Origin: Drosophila miranda
Taxonomy: Eukaryota > Arthropoda > Insecta > Diptera > Drosophilidae
Assembly: GCF_003369915.1 (NCBI RefSeq)
Contig: NC_046675.1
Coordinates: 22,196,001 to 22,260,000, forward strand
DNA length: 64,000 bases
Reading direction: 5' to 3'
Position 1 is the first letter of the stretch. Each line of letters opens with the position of its first letter. Of the stretch, positions 1-14,368 are shown piece after piece. A program made the position numbers and the translations under genes. Under the pieces are notes generated by a model. That model had not been told where the DNA came from. It saw only the letters and a program-made list of their open reading frames with translations, and did not search any database.

Positions 1-3000
1 AATCAACTTTAGTGTTTTGCTGTGTGTTAACTTTTAAGGTCAGTGTCAAATACGTACGTATTTGGTCATCTAATCTAACCCAAGGGGAGGAAGGGGAGGA
101 AGCACTGCTCTGGATCCCCATTTCGCTACAATATGACTCACATTCGCACTGGCAGAGGAGAAACTTCCCTAAAAACAATTTGTAGGAAGAACAAATACAT
201 AGAGATGCGGCTTTTTATGGTTTTCAAGTGCTTCAGAAGGGGTTGAGTCACTTTGGGGAAGAGTCATTCTCTAGGAAGAGTAAATGATCTAGATTCTAGA
301 TGATGGGACAGTACTCTGTAAAAGTGTATGACTTTAAAAGGAGCCTAAGGAATGTTTATTACTAAAAAAAGGTACTCCTTGGCGGCGGTACTCTTCTTCA
401 TATTTTGGAGATTTGTTTTCCTTAACTCGGATTGTAATTATGAACTTATTTGGATGATTTTTGGTAGAAAGACAGATATAAACACTATAGAACCCCATAC
501 AAAATTTTAGCATTATATCTTTTAAAATATAGCTTCTGTGGACTGTGGGCTTTATAATCTGATTTGAAAGATTTTTTATATATTAAAATATATTTTTTAA
601 TATTCTAAATTCCATATTTTAATAGGAAAAAATAAAAATTAGAGTTGTAATTGAAAAGGTTTTTAAATTTTAAAATTTTTTTCAGAATCTTAATATTAAA
701 TTGTATTTTTATGATATTTAAAGTCTGTTTAATAATGGGTGTAGCCAGCTTTATTAGAAATGATTTCGAAAATTCGTAGAAAACCATACAAAGATTCAGC
801 CATAAATCTCTTACAATAAGGGCCGTCAAAGCAGGTGTTTCAGGAGCAGGGGAAATAGCTATAATATATCTAGGAATATCCTGCATATTTACAACATTTT
901 GAAGGGCATTTCAACTGTTCCCAAAGCTCTTTAAAATTCCCTATAAAAGATCCCTATCAACACAATAAGTTATTGTTGAAATCAAAAGCCAATACCTTTT
1001 TTGGGTACTACTAAAATGGAAATTCTTTTCAATGCCACAACAGTGGGTGTTTTTTTTTTGTTTGGTTTCTTGTTTTTGGAAGCTGCTGTCCGCCCACGAG
1101 AGAGCTCCATTTAATTGCCGGATTTTTTGTTGGGTGCCACATATTTTTCATGCAAATCAAAAGTCAGCTCACTTTTCCTGCTCTTTGTTTTAATTTTAAG
1201 TGTGTTGGGAACAATTTAAATTCATCAAGCGAATACACTCATGAATCATGAATCATGCTGGAAGCGGGTGAATAAGGGGGCAGTGGTGGGGGGAGGATGA
1301 GGAGGTGTGGCACCTCATGCCTCATGTGCCACACTTCCTTCTACACAACAGAATCTCGTATTCGATGTTGTTCTACCGATTTCCAACTCTTTCTGGCTTC
1401 GTAACTCTCGTCTCTTTCTGGCTCTATTTATGTACAACATCTCTATCTCTATCTCCTTCTGGCTTGCTGGGCTTCGATAAACACGTTTTTGTTACCCCCT
1501 AGAAGACGGGGTGTGCTGATTTAAAAGAGGGATTTGTAAAGCAAAGAAGGGGAAGTATTTTTTACGAATACTTCAGGCAGTATATATGTACCAAGAAATT
1601 ATCAAAATCGGAGCTCGAAAACCTATAGTTATACGAAAGAACAGTCGGAAAAATATTTTAATACATGATTCCATAGAAAACACTTTTATTTCTTTAAAAT
1701 TTAATCAAAAAATTAACAATATCTACCTCGGAAAAACAGTTTAATAAATGATGCCATGGAAAACCCTATTATTTCATTAAAATTGGATCAAAATCGTATC
1801 CACATACAATACGATACAATAACTACCCATCGGTATTTCTTATAGGACTTTTCTTGTTAGAAAAACTGTTGGAAAAAGTCTTAAAACCGATCGTTTCTTA
1901 TGCTTTGATCTATTATAATTCATATTCTTAAGTCTTAACCCTAGAAGCTCGCCCTTACGTCTTCCAGTCTTCAGAACAATGGAGATTTAAGGCTCCCATC
2001 AGTTTAAATTATTCCCAAAAAATTCCAATAGGGTATTCCTAATGTCCATCATGTTTTTAGCAGCTTTTTTCCTTTCTGGTTTTGAGGCCTTTTTTTCCTT
2101 TGTTTACGCGACAAAAATCATACCAAAATGAGCATAAAATTCGAGTACAAGTACTGTATTTGTATTTGTCTCTATTTGTTATTGTTTTTTTGATTTTATG
2201 CCAAGTTTGCTTTTGGTTTTTGCTTTGTTTTTCCTTTTGTTTTGCCATGTTTTCCGGTTCTCATCGACACACTCCTTGGACGCGTTTCGGCGTCTCAGCA
2301 TTTCATTTGTTGATTTGTTGATGTTTATTTTATTTGTTTTGCATTTTATTTATTCGTGTTATTGTGCTTTTTTTTTTGTGTTTGCTTTCTTGGTATTTGC
2401 ATTTTAGTCATGCGAGCGATGGGGCGTCTGTATTTGCCTTCCTTTTGTTGTTGTTTTTGGATTTTCTTACGTATTTCATGAGTTGTTTTTTTTTCTTTGC
2501 TGTCAATTCATTGAACAACATTCGTTGTAAAAATGTTAAACAGGTTGATTGTATTCTTGATCTCTGATTCAATGATTCACCGAATAATATTCAACAGAAA
2601 ACTGAATAAAAAGCATGACAGAACACAAATTGTCACCAGAAAAAATCGCATTAAATGCAAATAAATGATTGAAAAATTGTGCAAGAGATATCTCTATCTT
2701 TGTTTATTTTTTTTTAAATGATTCGCAGGCTTATTTTTGTAGATATTATTCAAGAGAAGGGAAAATATGGGGGTTCTAGGAAAAGAATAAGGAATATTCT
2801 TCTTCAAAAGAAGAAAGACCATTCCCAAGAATATTTGATAGATTTCTTCTTGGAATTGGAACATCTCTCGAATTGCAGAATCATCCCTTAATTTCCTTTA
2901 GTTTTAAATCCCAAACTCATCTCGCATTTCCTTATCGACTGGCCTGACATTTTCATCCATTTCCATCATTAATTTCATTTCATTTGGTTTTATTCATTAC

Positions 3001-6000
3001 GAAACATTTAAGCAAAATAATTGCCAAACAAAAACGATGATTGTTTGCACATTATGACGCGTATAATTGCTCAACAAAAAAGTTGAGGCCTGGGGGGGGG
3101 GATGGGGGATTATTTGCCACGCCCTTAAGCGTCGCGGTGTCCATTTCGTCATATTTGAGTTTTTTTTTTTTGGGGGGGGGGGGGCAGGCAGACGACCGAA
3201 CCGGAGGCTTAATTGACTTTTTGGGAGCTCTGCGGGTCAATAACATTTTCTGATTCAGAGGCAGAGATGGGGCACCCAGAGGGCATCGGGCCCCAGAGTT
3301 TGAGTGTTTTTATGGTGTCATTTGTCATATGAGAAAGATACATCTTTTGTCAGAGAGAGAGAGAGCTACAAAAACTCCTAATGATTCTGGGAGAACTTTC
3401 TTTGTGGCAGAGAAAATGTTTAGAAATTCAAGCACATCTTTGGAGGTCAGAGAAAAGCTCTGAGATGTGGCATTTAGACAAAAATTTGTATCTTTTATTT
3501 CCGTCAAATAATTCAAACATAAATCGTATGCTCGAAAACCATTTCAAGAACACACCCATCAGCCCATCATCATAGCAAGAGGCATCCAGCCTTCACCTGG
3601 TGCCAGAGGTCAAGGCTGTAGTTCGATAATCTTTTAATTTTATATAAACAAAAAGTGACAAAGTGGCCGCAACACCCACGAAACCACACGGAACCACATG
3701 GCCAAAAAGAGCAGCTGCTTGAGCGATGATCTGTCGGAGGAAAACAGAGGAAAAAGCACGCACCACAGCAGACACGAAAAAGTATCTTCTGGGGCAGAGT
3801 ATCTCTAGAAAGTGGGACAAAGCAATTGCTTTAATAGTTGGACGGAAGAGAGCCACGGAACAACGGAAGAGATACGTAAGTAGAGAAAGACAGAAGGGGA
3901 AAAGACTAGTCAGCATTAGATAACTGTCATAAAGGTAATTACTTGTTTGGAGTGGGTTGTATTTATTATTTTTTTGCTGTAAACAAGTATTTCCTTCCCA
4001 CTCACGTGGTTTTCCTTTGGCGAAGACTAGGCTTTTCTTGGAACATGAATTGGCCATCAAGAGAGAGAGGGCCCGAAGAGTGGGACGCGTTGACGCCTTT
4101 CTTATCTAGTGTCCACGCGAGAAACCCACATATCGGACACCTGACATTAATCAGCCTCAGGTGTTGAGTCGGCTAAGCCCACAACAAAAGCCCGAAAGAC
4201 AGACCAACAGTCGATTCATTGTTTTGTGGCTGACACTTCCGATATATACAAAATTTGAATCACCCTTGAATCATCAGGAAAACGGAGAAAGAAAGAAAAC
4301 ACAGTAGAGAATGTAGGGAAATCTGATATCATTGTTTGCTTGCGAAAACTTGAGCTGATTCATGGATTCCCATATACTGGGTTCTGCAATCGAATCCCAT
4401 CGTATCTCAAAGTCTCACATTTTTTCTTTGCGGTCAAGCCATAAATCAATAAATAAACAATATACATATTTGTTATTGGAGAACTTTAAAGATTGCGGGT
4501 GGGTAAAGATTGCAGAGTTTGTAGATCTTTTGGGATGATTCTAATGAAAGTCTTAGGGACATAATGCTCTAATATTATAATCCTGTCTACCACTGCCTCT
4601 TTTCTTTCTTTTTCTCTGTCCTCTTTCTACCCTCTTTTCGATTTTTGGCTCCTTTTTTTCGCTTTTTGGCTCCTTTTTTCGCTTTTTGGCTCCTTTTTTT
4701 CTATTCTTCTTCCTATTGGGCCTCTTTTTTTGTCATTTTCTTTTCCTTTAGACTTTTTTTTTCTACTCTTCTTCTCTTATTTTTGCATTTTTTTTTTTTT
4801 TGTATTTTCTGCCATTTTTTCCTCCTCTTTTTGCCTTTTATTTTTTGTATTGTTCCGTACAAAATAGCAGATGAATGCAGTTCTTGGGATCATGTTTTAA
4901 GGACTAGAGGCAATAGATATAGTACAGGGTATTTACTGGGTATTTAGAGAGTATTCACTAGTTTTCTTTTGAATGAAACCCTAGTAAAATAGGAAATAAA
5001 ATTACGTAAAAATTTGTTGCATAAAAGGAAACTTAAACTAAGAAAAATAAACCGAATATTTAACAACCAAATCGTTTGCAATTTTATGCCTATCCATACC
5101 CCCCCACCCCACTCTTCACTCTTCTACCATGACTTTATTACTTTTCTTCTTTTTCATATCTTTAAAAAACATTACATATATGTAGTACTGTGTGTGTTTA
5201 TCATAAAAATATGTTCATTAGGCGCCTCATTATCTGGCGCTACCTGAGGATAAATATTGCCAAAACGCTGGAAATCGTTGCCTGGAAACATCTATGGTCT
5301 GTGTTTACCTACGGTTTATGGTACGGCGTCTCTCCCGGGAAAAACGCAAATTCATTTAGGCGGTAATTAAAGATGGAAAGAGCAAGAGAGAGATAGAAAG
5401 AAAGAGAGAGCGAATGTATCATAAATCAAATTTTTATCTTTGTGTTTTATGGTTTGCTGATTCATTTGGAGAGATTCATTTCTTACCCTGGAGATTGGAG
5501 AGTATTGCCTACTCATGCTAATATACATAAGTCTGGGCAACATTCCTTGAAGTCGAAGCAGCATGTGTCTTGATTTCCTTGGAGACATTGTTAACTGTGG
5601 AGTTCGGAGATGTCTAAGCAACATGCTTCCTTCTTTTTTGCTGCCAGCTCCTAGCATCATCCTTGGGCACATTCTAAAGTTGGGAACATGTCTTTAGGTC
5701 TTAGGAACATGTTTCCTGTGGTGGCTGGAGTTTTTACCTGTTGAAATTTGAGACTAGGACTTGAGCAAGAGCTTTAAAGCACTGGTTTTGAGTCTTATGA
5801 GTCTTAAGAACATGTTGGAACACCCACAGCAGCATCTTTGGGGCTTTTACTTAAGTATATTCAGAGATTTGTATTTTAACAAGTTTTATAAACACTCTTT
5901 CCTAGATTGTTTAAAGTTCTTTGGTACATGTTGATATACACTTGTACATGCAAAATGCAAATGTTTTCCTACATCTATCGTTATCTTATCTAGAGTTTAC

Positions 6001-6395
6001 CTTTAGTTTACTCAAGTGTAACCTGTAACCCACTAATTATAAAAGATAACGAAGGAACAAATGAAAGAACGAAAAAATGCCCTCACTTGCACTCGGAATT
6101 TGTACATATTCGTATTCGTATCGTATCTTCTTCCTATATGCCACATTCCAATCGAATAGATACTTGAACCGCACCTGTGACTGATTGATTGATAAGTGAG
6201 ATTTGTTTGTAATTAAAATACCATTGCAAAATGTTGATATCTTTGGGGTTGAATGCGGTGCAAAAAGAGAAATAGATCTGACGATGGCGAGGGTATACAT
6301 AGGGTATTGTATTTTGCATATCGAACAGCAGATTAGATTATATGTCTGAAAATAGGGGATAGGGGGAAAATGGTTTCCTTGCGAGGGTAGAAGGT

Positions 6396-6860
6396 TTATT
6401 TATATTTATTTATATTAATTTCTTTTTATTAAAAATTATTTTTTTAATTGATTTTTGTGTGTGTTTTATTTATAAATTTGGTATTTATATTTTATTCATG
6501 TTCATTTCTTTTTATTTATAATTTTTTTATTCATATTTTTTTTATTTATTTTCACTAATTTCTTTTTATTTATATTTGTTTCTTTTTTTTATAATTGTTA
6601 TTTTTTTAAAATTTAGTTTAATTTCTTTTTATTTAAAAATTTTATATTTATATTTTGTTTTATTTCTTTTTATTTATAAATTTTTTATTTATATTTGTTT
6701 CTTTTTATTTACATACATTTATTTTTTTATTTTCATTTTTTTTTTTTCATTTATTTTTTTTTATTAAAATTTGTTTATTATTGTTATTTTATTTATTTAG
6801 TATTTATTTATTAATTATTTTAATATTTTTATTAACAATTATCTAATAAGGATATATTAA
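6396..6860. repeat. T-rich low-complexity tract (TTTATTT-like)
   Basis: About 460 bases are almost entirely T and A, built from variants of TTTATTT, TTTTTATTTATA and TTTCTTTTTATTT. Open frames across it code only for Phe/Tyr/Ile/Leu strings and are a composition artefact. It looks like an expanded and decayed AT-rich microsatellite. No terminal repeats or coding remnant were seen. Confidence 0.8.
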
Positions 6861-8019
6861 AATATTAACAAAAAGAAAAACATTTATCTAAAATGTAACG
6901 ATTGAAAGATATTGGTAAATATTACCGTCAATCATTGTAAGGGATATTTCATAGTAGTGGAGGGGGTTTTATGGTTCCCTGTAGTTTCTCTTTGCATTTG
7001 CCAACGTTTTCCTTATATTTTTTTTAGCCATATACTAGTACCGTAGCTAATACCTTTTTTTCTGGGTTGTAATATCGTTTTTCTTAGGTTTTCCTTTGGC
7101 TTTTTTTCTGTGGTTTGTGCTTCTGGCTGTCGTTTCGTTGCGGTTTGCTGTCTGGCTGTAGTCGATTATGACAGCTTTTCGCTGCTCTTCGAGTGCGCTC
7201 AGCGCTTATCTCTGAAAATGGAAACAAATGAAATGTTGCGCAACTTTTTCGTTTGTATTTTTTTTTTTCGCGTCGCGCCATGAATCACAATGAACGATGA
7301 TATTTACCCTCCCCTTTCGTACTTGACACCAGGTGCACTACCTCCCTCTCTCTTCGCCTATCTCTTGCTGTTTCGCACTCTGTTGTCACATCCATGCCTC
7401 CCTCCCGGTCTTTGCCGCTGTTCCACCCTCACCCTCTCTGCCCCACGCTCCTCTCTCTGCCCCACTCTCCTCTCTCTGCCCCTCTCTCGTTGCAAATGAG
7501 AACAAAGTTGTCAGAGAGACCCCAATAAAGTGCTGCCTCTGTCTCTCTGCGACATTTTGCAGGCAGCTATCACTCCTCCGCCTTCGGCCCCTCCGCCGGC
7601 TCCTCTACCTTTTCGTTACAGCAAAAACAACAATCGCTCTTTTTTTAACAACAATTTAAACACCTGCAACAATAAACCGCAAGGCAGAAACAAGCGCTGT
7701 AGCAACACAAGCAACAAATTTTGACAAGAAATTAAGGTTAACTCTTGTGGTAGCCGAAGCTTTAGATACCCTTTAAAGATAAATTTTTAAAGGAATAAAA
7801 GGCATTAGATACCCTCTGGGAACTCCGGGAACCCTCTAGATCCGCTTTCTTTTGAAGGAAAAAAGCAGTGGATAACCTATGAGAATTCTTAAAATAAAAT
7901 GAGCCTAGATCACTCTTCAAAGATTGATTTCTTCCAAGAAAAGAGCCATTAGATAAGCCTAAAAACCGTTTGGGAATGGAAGAAAGATAGCCTTCAAAAA
8001 TGTGATTCAGAATAGAAGA

Positions 8020-8215
8020 AAATTACTCTTTAAAGATCGATTTTAATGAACGAAAAATCCCTTTAAAGATCTATGGGAAGCCCAAGAAAGATATCTTTAA
8101 AGGTTTATTGGGGAATAGAAGAAAGACACCCTTTAAAGATCGCTTTGGTACTGGAAGAAGAATACCCTTTAAGATTGAGATTGAAAACCAATGAAGGAAA
8201 CCCTTTAAAAATAGA
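8020..8215. repeat. Decayed minisatellite, period about 35 bp
   Basis: The core CCCTTTAAAGAT or a close variant recurs at about 8026, 8059, 8093, 8129, 8165 and 8201, a spacing of 33-36 bases. The intervening sequence shares GAA-GAA-AGA and GGAA-like words. Further degenerate copies seem to extend upstream to about 7765. Copies are too diverged to be recent. Confidence 0.6.
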
Positions 8216-10679
8216 TTGAAATTTAAAAAGATAAACTTTAAACAAGATACATACAGAGCCTTTAGAACCCCCTTAATGCCCTCGCTTTAGTGGGGTCGGC
8301 GGGGTTAAAGTGCATTTGGCCCCACACATCATGCGCCTGTTGTTAAAATACTGAGGTAATACTCGTAATCGCACGAATAATGCCCCCACCCCCCACCCCC
8401 CTCCCCCCACACCGTAAAAAACATTCAAAAATCTTTACACTTTGCTTGTGTTTTCTTTTTCGCTTTTATTGTTTTTGTTGTGTGTTTTTATTGTTATTTT
8501 GTTAAGAAAACTTTGCAAAGTTTTCATTTTTCCCGCCATCAACAAAGCGCAAGTTCAATGGATGTTCCAAAGCAAACCGAGACAATCCAAGCCAAGCCAC
8601 GCCAAGCCCTGACCTGGCCAACAGTTATGCTGTTGGTTTTGGCTCGTTTTGTATCTCTGAAGTACGTATTTCTTACATAAGCCATGAAGCGAATGAACGG
8701 GGGAGAACAGGGAGGAAAGGTGTAAAGAGAGTGGAGAGGGAGTGACGGTAAAGTGGAGGGAATGCTATGAAAAGGGTAATACAATGAGGGAAATTGAAAG
8801 AAGGGAACTTAAGATAGATAGATGGGTAGTTAGAGAATTAATTTAGATTGCTAGAGAATAATGGAATCGAAGGGGAACATTTTTAAAGAAAATTAGGGAA
8901 ATTTCGTTAAAAATTCTATGAAATATTTACTAGAAATTAAATGAGCGAAATTTTGAGAAGATTTTTGATAGATAGATAGATAGATTGATGTCCAGTAAAA
9001 GAGAAAGATTTTATAGAAGATTTAGGGAAGTTTTCTTTAAACGATTCAGAGGGAGTTCTTAAAGAAAAAAGAGACGACAATTGTGTGGAAGAATTAAGGT
9101 TTTAGATCTACAGGGAATATAGAATGTGCGGCAAACCTTGGAGTTTAGACTTTTGATGGATAGAAAAAGAATTCTAGTGACTGATTACTCGTAGATTGAT
9201 ATTATGACAAAACTATTACCCCCTTTGGACAAAAGATACTTCCATCGTAAAGATACTTCGATTGTCGAAGGTAATCCCTAGATTGTGGCCCTACCAAATT
9301 TATAATCCTTATAATGATAATGATCAAAAAGTACTAAAGAAAAAGTGGTATTTCCCATAAATTCAGCCTTGAAATAATTACATTTCCGTGCATGACATGA
9401 TTTCAGAATGTAATTGGTAAATGTATGATAATTATTCCTCTAGATTTCCAAAGATAAGTTCGTCTGGAATGCCCCAGAGTTAAGATCGTTTTGAATTCTT
9501 GAGTCTTGAACTCAATTAAAACTGGGAGACGTAGACCCAGAAGCGTCTGGGCTCATGAGATCATTCGAAATTCAAATGCAAATCGACTCCAGAGAGACAG
9601 GCGAGTGCCTCTAGCATATGTTGTGTTTTGTCGTCTATAAAAAGCATTTCCACACACAGCCATATTATTGCTAATGATAGAATTACGACTTATGGGCGAA
9701 GATGGAAGAAGCAGGCGAGCTGGAGGAGGAATGAGAGTGGGAGGAAGGGCAGTGGGTGGCGGGAGTGGGTGGTGGGTATATAATGGGCACCCAATGGAAA
9801 TGCAAAATGAGACTGTAATTATTTGCTGACTGAATGACAGTCTGGGGCTGTCTGTCGCTGTCTGTTGCTCAGACTTATAATTTAATGCGGTTCTTTATAT
9901 TTATAATCCAAGCGTGGTGACCTTCACAGATGATAACCAGCCGGCGGGGCTGCACTAATGGAGCCGATGCATGGGAGTCTCCAATGGGAGGTATTCCATG
10001 AAAGGTGGATGGTGGTCTTTGATGGGAGTTCGGTGAAAGGAAGGCCCTGCTCAAAGGTCGAAGGTGAGAGGAAGGCATGGCCACATGTTGCATGGCCCGT
10101 AAAAGACTATCTTTGTATCTGTTGTCGTGCCGGGCAACGTTGCCGCATTTCATTCACTGAGTCATTCGGTAAATTGTTTTCTTTTGTGCATAATTGAGGT
10201 CGGGGTCTATTCTGTTCTATCTTTTGATAAATTATCTCCCTCTGTCTCTCTCTCTCTCTCTCTGGACTTTGAGCTCCACTACTCTTATGGGCGACAAATG
10301 CGGAAGTGCACTTGATATTGTGGATCCGTGAGATGGGGAATAGACTAGTGATAACAGACGACCCCCATTTATGCTGATAGTGCTTACGTATGTATATGTA
10401 GAGCTGACGATGACGAAGTGAGCTTTTTTCAGAGCTGCTTATCACGAGACTTTTGCGACTTGAAAGTGGAGATCTTCATATAGCGAAATCCGAACCCAAA
10501 ACAGAGATAAGTCTACAAAGAGAGAGGGAGAGAGGGAGGGAGGGAGACAAAGTTTAGCTCGTGCCGATGTCAATGACCCTGAAAAACAGCTTTTGTTTAA
10601 ATGCACCTTGCACCACAATTATTTCTGATGTATTTCTGTGAATGCCCTCTAATTAAATTAAAAAGGGTGGTTTAGTCTT

Positions 10680-11145
10680 TAAAAAAATGTAATTAATTTT
10701 TAATTTATTTTTAAACTTAAGAGCAACACCTTTTAGAGCCACATTTAAATCAGATGTATTTTAAATTCAATTAAAATTTGATTAAAATATATGTACCTCT
10801 TTTTTTTTGCCTACAAAAGGGTATTTCTTTTATTTTCTATTTAATTTTCCATTTATTTTTAAATTTGAGAGCAACACCTTTTAGATCAGATTTATTTTAT
10901 TTTTATTAAAACTTAATTTAAATATATACATTTGTATTATTTTTTTGCCTACAAAAGGGTATTTCCTTAATTTTAATTTCCTATTTAATTTTCAATTTAT
11001 TTTTAAGCTTGACAGCAAAACCTTTTAGAGCCACATTTAGATGAGATTTATTTTATTTTAAATTAACATTTTATTTAAAAATAGCATATATTATTTTGAT
11101 TAAATTAATTTTTATTTGGCCTACAAAAGGGTATTTCTTTAGTCT
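10680..11145. repeat. Three-copy tandem repeat, unit about 145 bp
   Basis: Two conserved words recur in the same order. GAGCAACACCTTTTAGA-like sequence is at 10721, 10869 and 11011 (the last as GACAGCAAAACC). GCCTACAAAAGGGTATTTC is at about 10809, 10947 and 11119. Between them lie variants of TTTATTTTAAATTAA. This is a local tandem duplication of an AT-rich unit with uneven spacer lengths. No coding potential or terminal repeats were seen. Confidence 0.7.
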
Positions 11146-14100
11146 TTATGCCTGGGTTTTGTTATTTTGTTTTCTTTTGTTTTTGTTTAAATATCACTCC
11201 ACGAAGCAGGAGAAGTATTCAGAGAAGAAAGCGATTGAGACGAAAACAAAATACACAAAAACAACAACAAAAAAGAAGGTTACAAAATAAACGTTGATTA
11301 AAATTCCGGACAAACAAAAAACCGAAACGAAATGAGACGAAACGAAAGCCCGAAGAAAGGGGAACAAAGAAAAATGATTATGCTGGGGAGAAAGAGTAAG
11401 CGAAAAAAAGAGCACAGTATTCCCCTCCCCACCCCTTGCTCTGCTTATCTCTACCCCTTGCGCACTCTTCCTCTCTCTCTCCGTTATCCTTCTTCCTCTT
11501 TCTTTGGCCTTCCTCTCTGCTTATCTGCGCTTTCCCCCCTGCTTATCTACGCTTCCCCCTCTTTATCTGCTGTGTGCTGCGGCGCAGTCAAGTGCAGATG
11601 AGCATTTGGGTTGAAAGCGCACTGGCCTGGGCGGTGGGGAGGGGGGCGAGGAGCAAGCAGCGGCGGCGACGCACGACAGGCAAAGTCCATCTTTATTGGA
11701 GATGGGAGCGTGACTATCGGTGGATTTTGAAGAACGAAGCGATCGACTGCATTGCATTTTGGTGTAAAATCGAATCATTGAAGAGCAGTTTGGGATCTTA
11801 GATCGATCAAATCGGTATACCCTATGGGATGATCAGTTTTAGTGGCACATTTTGGTACCCCTTTTTATGTTGTTCTCTTGCTGATAAGGCTTTTATATTT
11901 AGTAAGGCAAAAGTCTGGGAGGGAGTAAAGATACTCTTCCTAGATCCATAGAATATTCCATATTCCATCCTCTATCAGGTTTTCTTTATATGGTAAATGT
12001 TTAGTGCTATTTTCCAGTGCTGATGGGACTGATCACGCAGGCCCATGGCTACCATCTCTAAGTATTATCTCTTTCTCTCTCTGCCGCTTGGAACGGAATG
12101 GAATGGGCTTACAAGGCATACAATTACAGTACTGTTAAAGAGCCCCTCTCTCTCTCTCTCTCTCCCTATCTCTTTGTATGCGTATGCTTATGCGATTGCC
12201 TGTCTGTGAGCTTCAAGGGATTTACCAAACGGAAAATTACCCGAAAAAAATGTAAACGAAAGTGAAAAGAAACGAGGAGGAGGGGGGGGGGCAGGCAGGG
12301 CGGGGAATTTGGTGTGGATGTTCCTCTCTCAATTGATTTTCTCAACTAAAGTTACAATGGGGTAGGTCTCCGGTCTCTTCGGTATGCAAATGGGTGTGAA
12401 AGTGAAAGATAAAGTCGCATTAAAGCTGATTAGTGCTTGAGGCATTCTTCAGCATCGTGCGAGTACTTCTTCAACAAAGATTAACTGAGGATTAACTTTT
12501 GAAAGGGGATTACATTAAATGGAACTGGAGGTATTTTCTGCTAAAATATGAGCTTTTTTTTGTTGGAAATTTGAGAAGGGGTTTGGGATTAGTTGGGGTT
12601 TAGTGAAAGAGCATACAATACCTTTATCCAGATGTTGAATGCGCCGGTTACTCGTCTTCGTCCCAGAATTCTACAATGTAGGAGCTTTCGGTCTACAAAT
12701 TTGCACCAACAAATTTTACAGTCCTTGGCGATGCACAAAAGTCGGTACCCTCTCACAAGCGAATGATTCAAAACGGAATGCCCAATAGTACAACAAACAA
12801 ATTGTATGTCTTGTGTATGACTAAGGCCAAGAAAGGGATTATATACTGTACATATTGAGTACATTAGATACATGCCATGACATGTTCATGACAGAACAAA
12901 GCGTTTACCATCTCCTAACTATTAGTTTTCTGAAAAGGGCTACGATCGGTTGATTATTGTAGCCAGAATTAAGATTTGGTTTGGAAATTCCTACATTTCC
13001 TAAGTCGTTTCCTAGTAAACATTTTCAAGAACCGGAACATGTACGGAACCCTCCGTACAGCACTCTAATTGCTGCCCCTCCTCCCCCGTTGACGCCCAGA
13101 GGTGTTACATCGCTGAAGGCGGCGCGGCGTTGGTTTATTAATAACACAATTTTGTGTCTGTATAATGTTTGTATAAATGTTTATAGTCGGGTAAACAATT
13201 GTTATCATTGTGTGCCACAAGCCTGATGATGATGTGTCCTCCACCTCTGACTCCGACTGCCTCTCCCCTGGCTGTCTCTCCTGTCTGGTCCCCTGACTGT
13301 CTGCACCTCTGACTGCTATAAAACATCCATTGGCATGCCGCTCAGGGCACTTGAGTTCTACAAAATTCGTATGTACAGCAGTCGGAGGAGGCCACATAAT
13401 CGATCTATATAAGGTGTTCTCCCGTTCTGATACTATGGCGGCTACTGGGCATACAGAGAGAGAGAGAGAGAGAGAGAGATTGTTTGTACCATTATCTCTA
13501 ATAAATTGACACCATATCAGGTTTATAAAAAAAACTTATACGAACATGCACTGAACGACAAGGGGGGTAATATAAACAAATTTTGGTACCCAAAAAAAAT
13601 GTTGAATCTGATTGATTGATTTTGTATGAAAAAGTCTTCTTTTGAGTGTAGGATTGTATAAAAAATTATCCAAAAAAACTATATATTTGTATGCTTTTCA
13701 AGAAAACTATATTTTGATCGATTTCGGGATGGTTTTTACCATCAAACTTCTAAAATAAGGAAGAAAGAATCACTATTAGAATCGAATAATCCCAGATCTA
13801 CCTACTTTTATCGCCTTCTTTTAGAAAAATCTAGAAAAAACATACTCTCATCCATTTTAGATTATTCCTACACGGAAATATCTTTAAATGTTTTCCTTTT
13901 CTTCAGTGTATAAACCAGAAACACCTTTAAATGTTCCTTTTTTTCTTCAGTGTATAATTCCAAACATTCCTCTATATTGAATCCCAAAAACACTTGAATT
14001 TATGGCTTTTGGTGGCTTCTTGTATTTACAAGAAAATATTTGGAATATTTTACACCATATAATCAGATGGTTTTCATCATCGAACACCCGCTAAACAATG

Positions 14101-14368
14101 CCAAAAATGTATATAATTTTTGCATAATTAAACGTGCTCCAGTTTTCGTATTATTCGTATTTCACTTATTTATAGCTGTGATTGTGGATTGTGGATTGGA
14201 TTATCAGTTAAATGCTTGGAGAGTTGAATCACCTTTGGACTTTGTGTTCCGTAGCCTAGAAATACATATAACAAATGATTGGAATATTATAATTAATTCT
14301 TTGCCTTGGGTTTTCTTTTCTTCGTAGAGTGTGACTGATCTCCCATTGAATGGCAACAAGATGCAATA

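Larger units (their letters stand above)
1..14368. other. Intergenic or 5' regulatory DNA without a supported gene
   Basis: I find no gene in this stretch. It is AT-rich and full of homopolymer and dinucleotide runs: a T/G run near 3157-3190, CT/GA runs near 3352, 10240, 12140 and 13458, and C-rich runs near 8380-8410. Open frames here are short and biased by T- or C-rich simple sequence, and they lack splice-consistent neighbours or recognisable motifs. It may include distal 5' exons or enhancers of the Dmtn gene that begins at 14369, but the sequence alone does not show them. The tandem repeats inside it are listed separately. Confidence 0.7.

Noticed and set aside
3593-4060. 155-codon minus-strand open frame, the longest in the first 14 kb
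   Set aside because: No domain, no splice-consistent neighbours, and a Leu/Phe-rich content from T-rich sequence. It overlaps another open frame on the plus strand.
12589-12873. 94-codon minus-strand frame with several Cys residues
   Set aside because: Considered as a transposon remnant, but no recognisable motif, terminal repeats or adjoining coding sequence.
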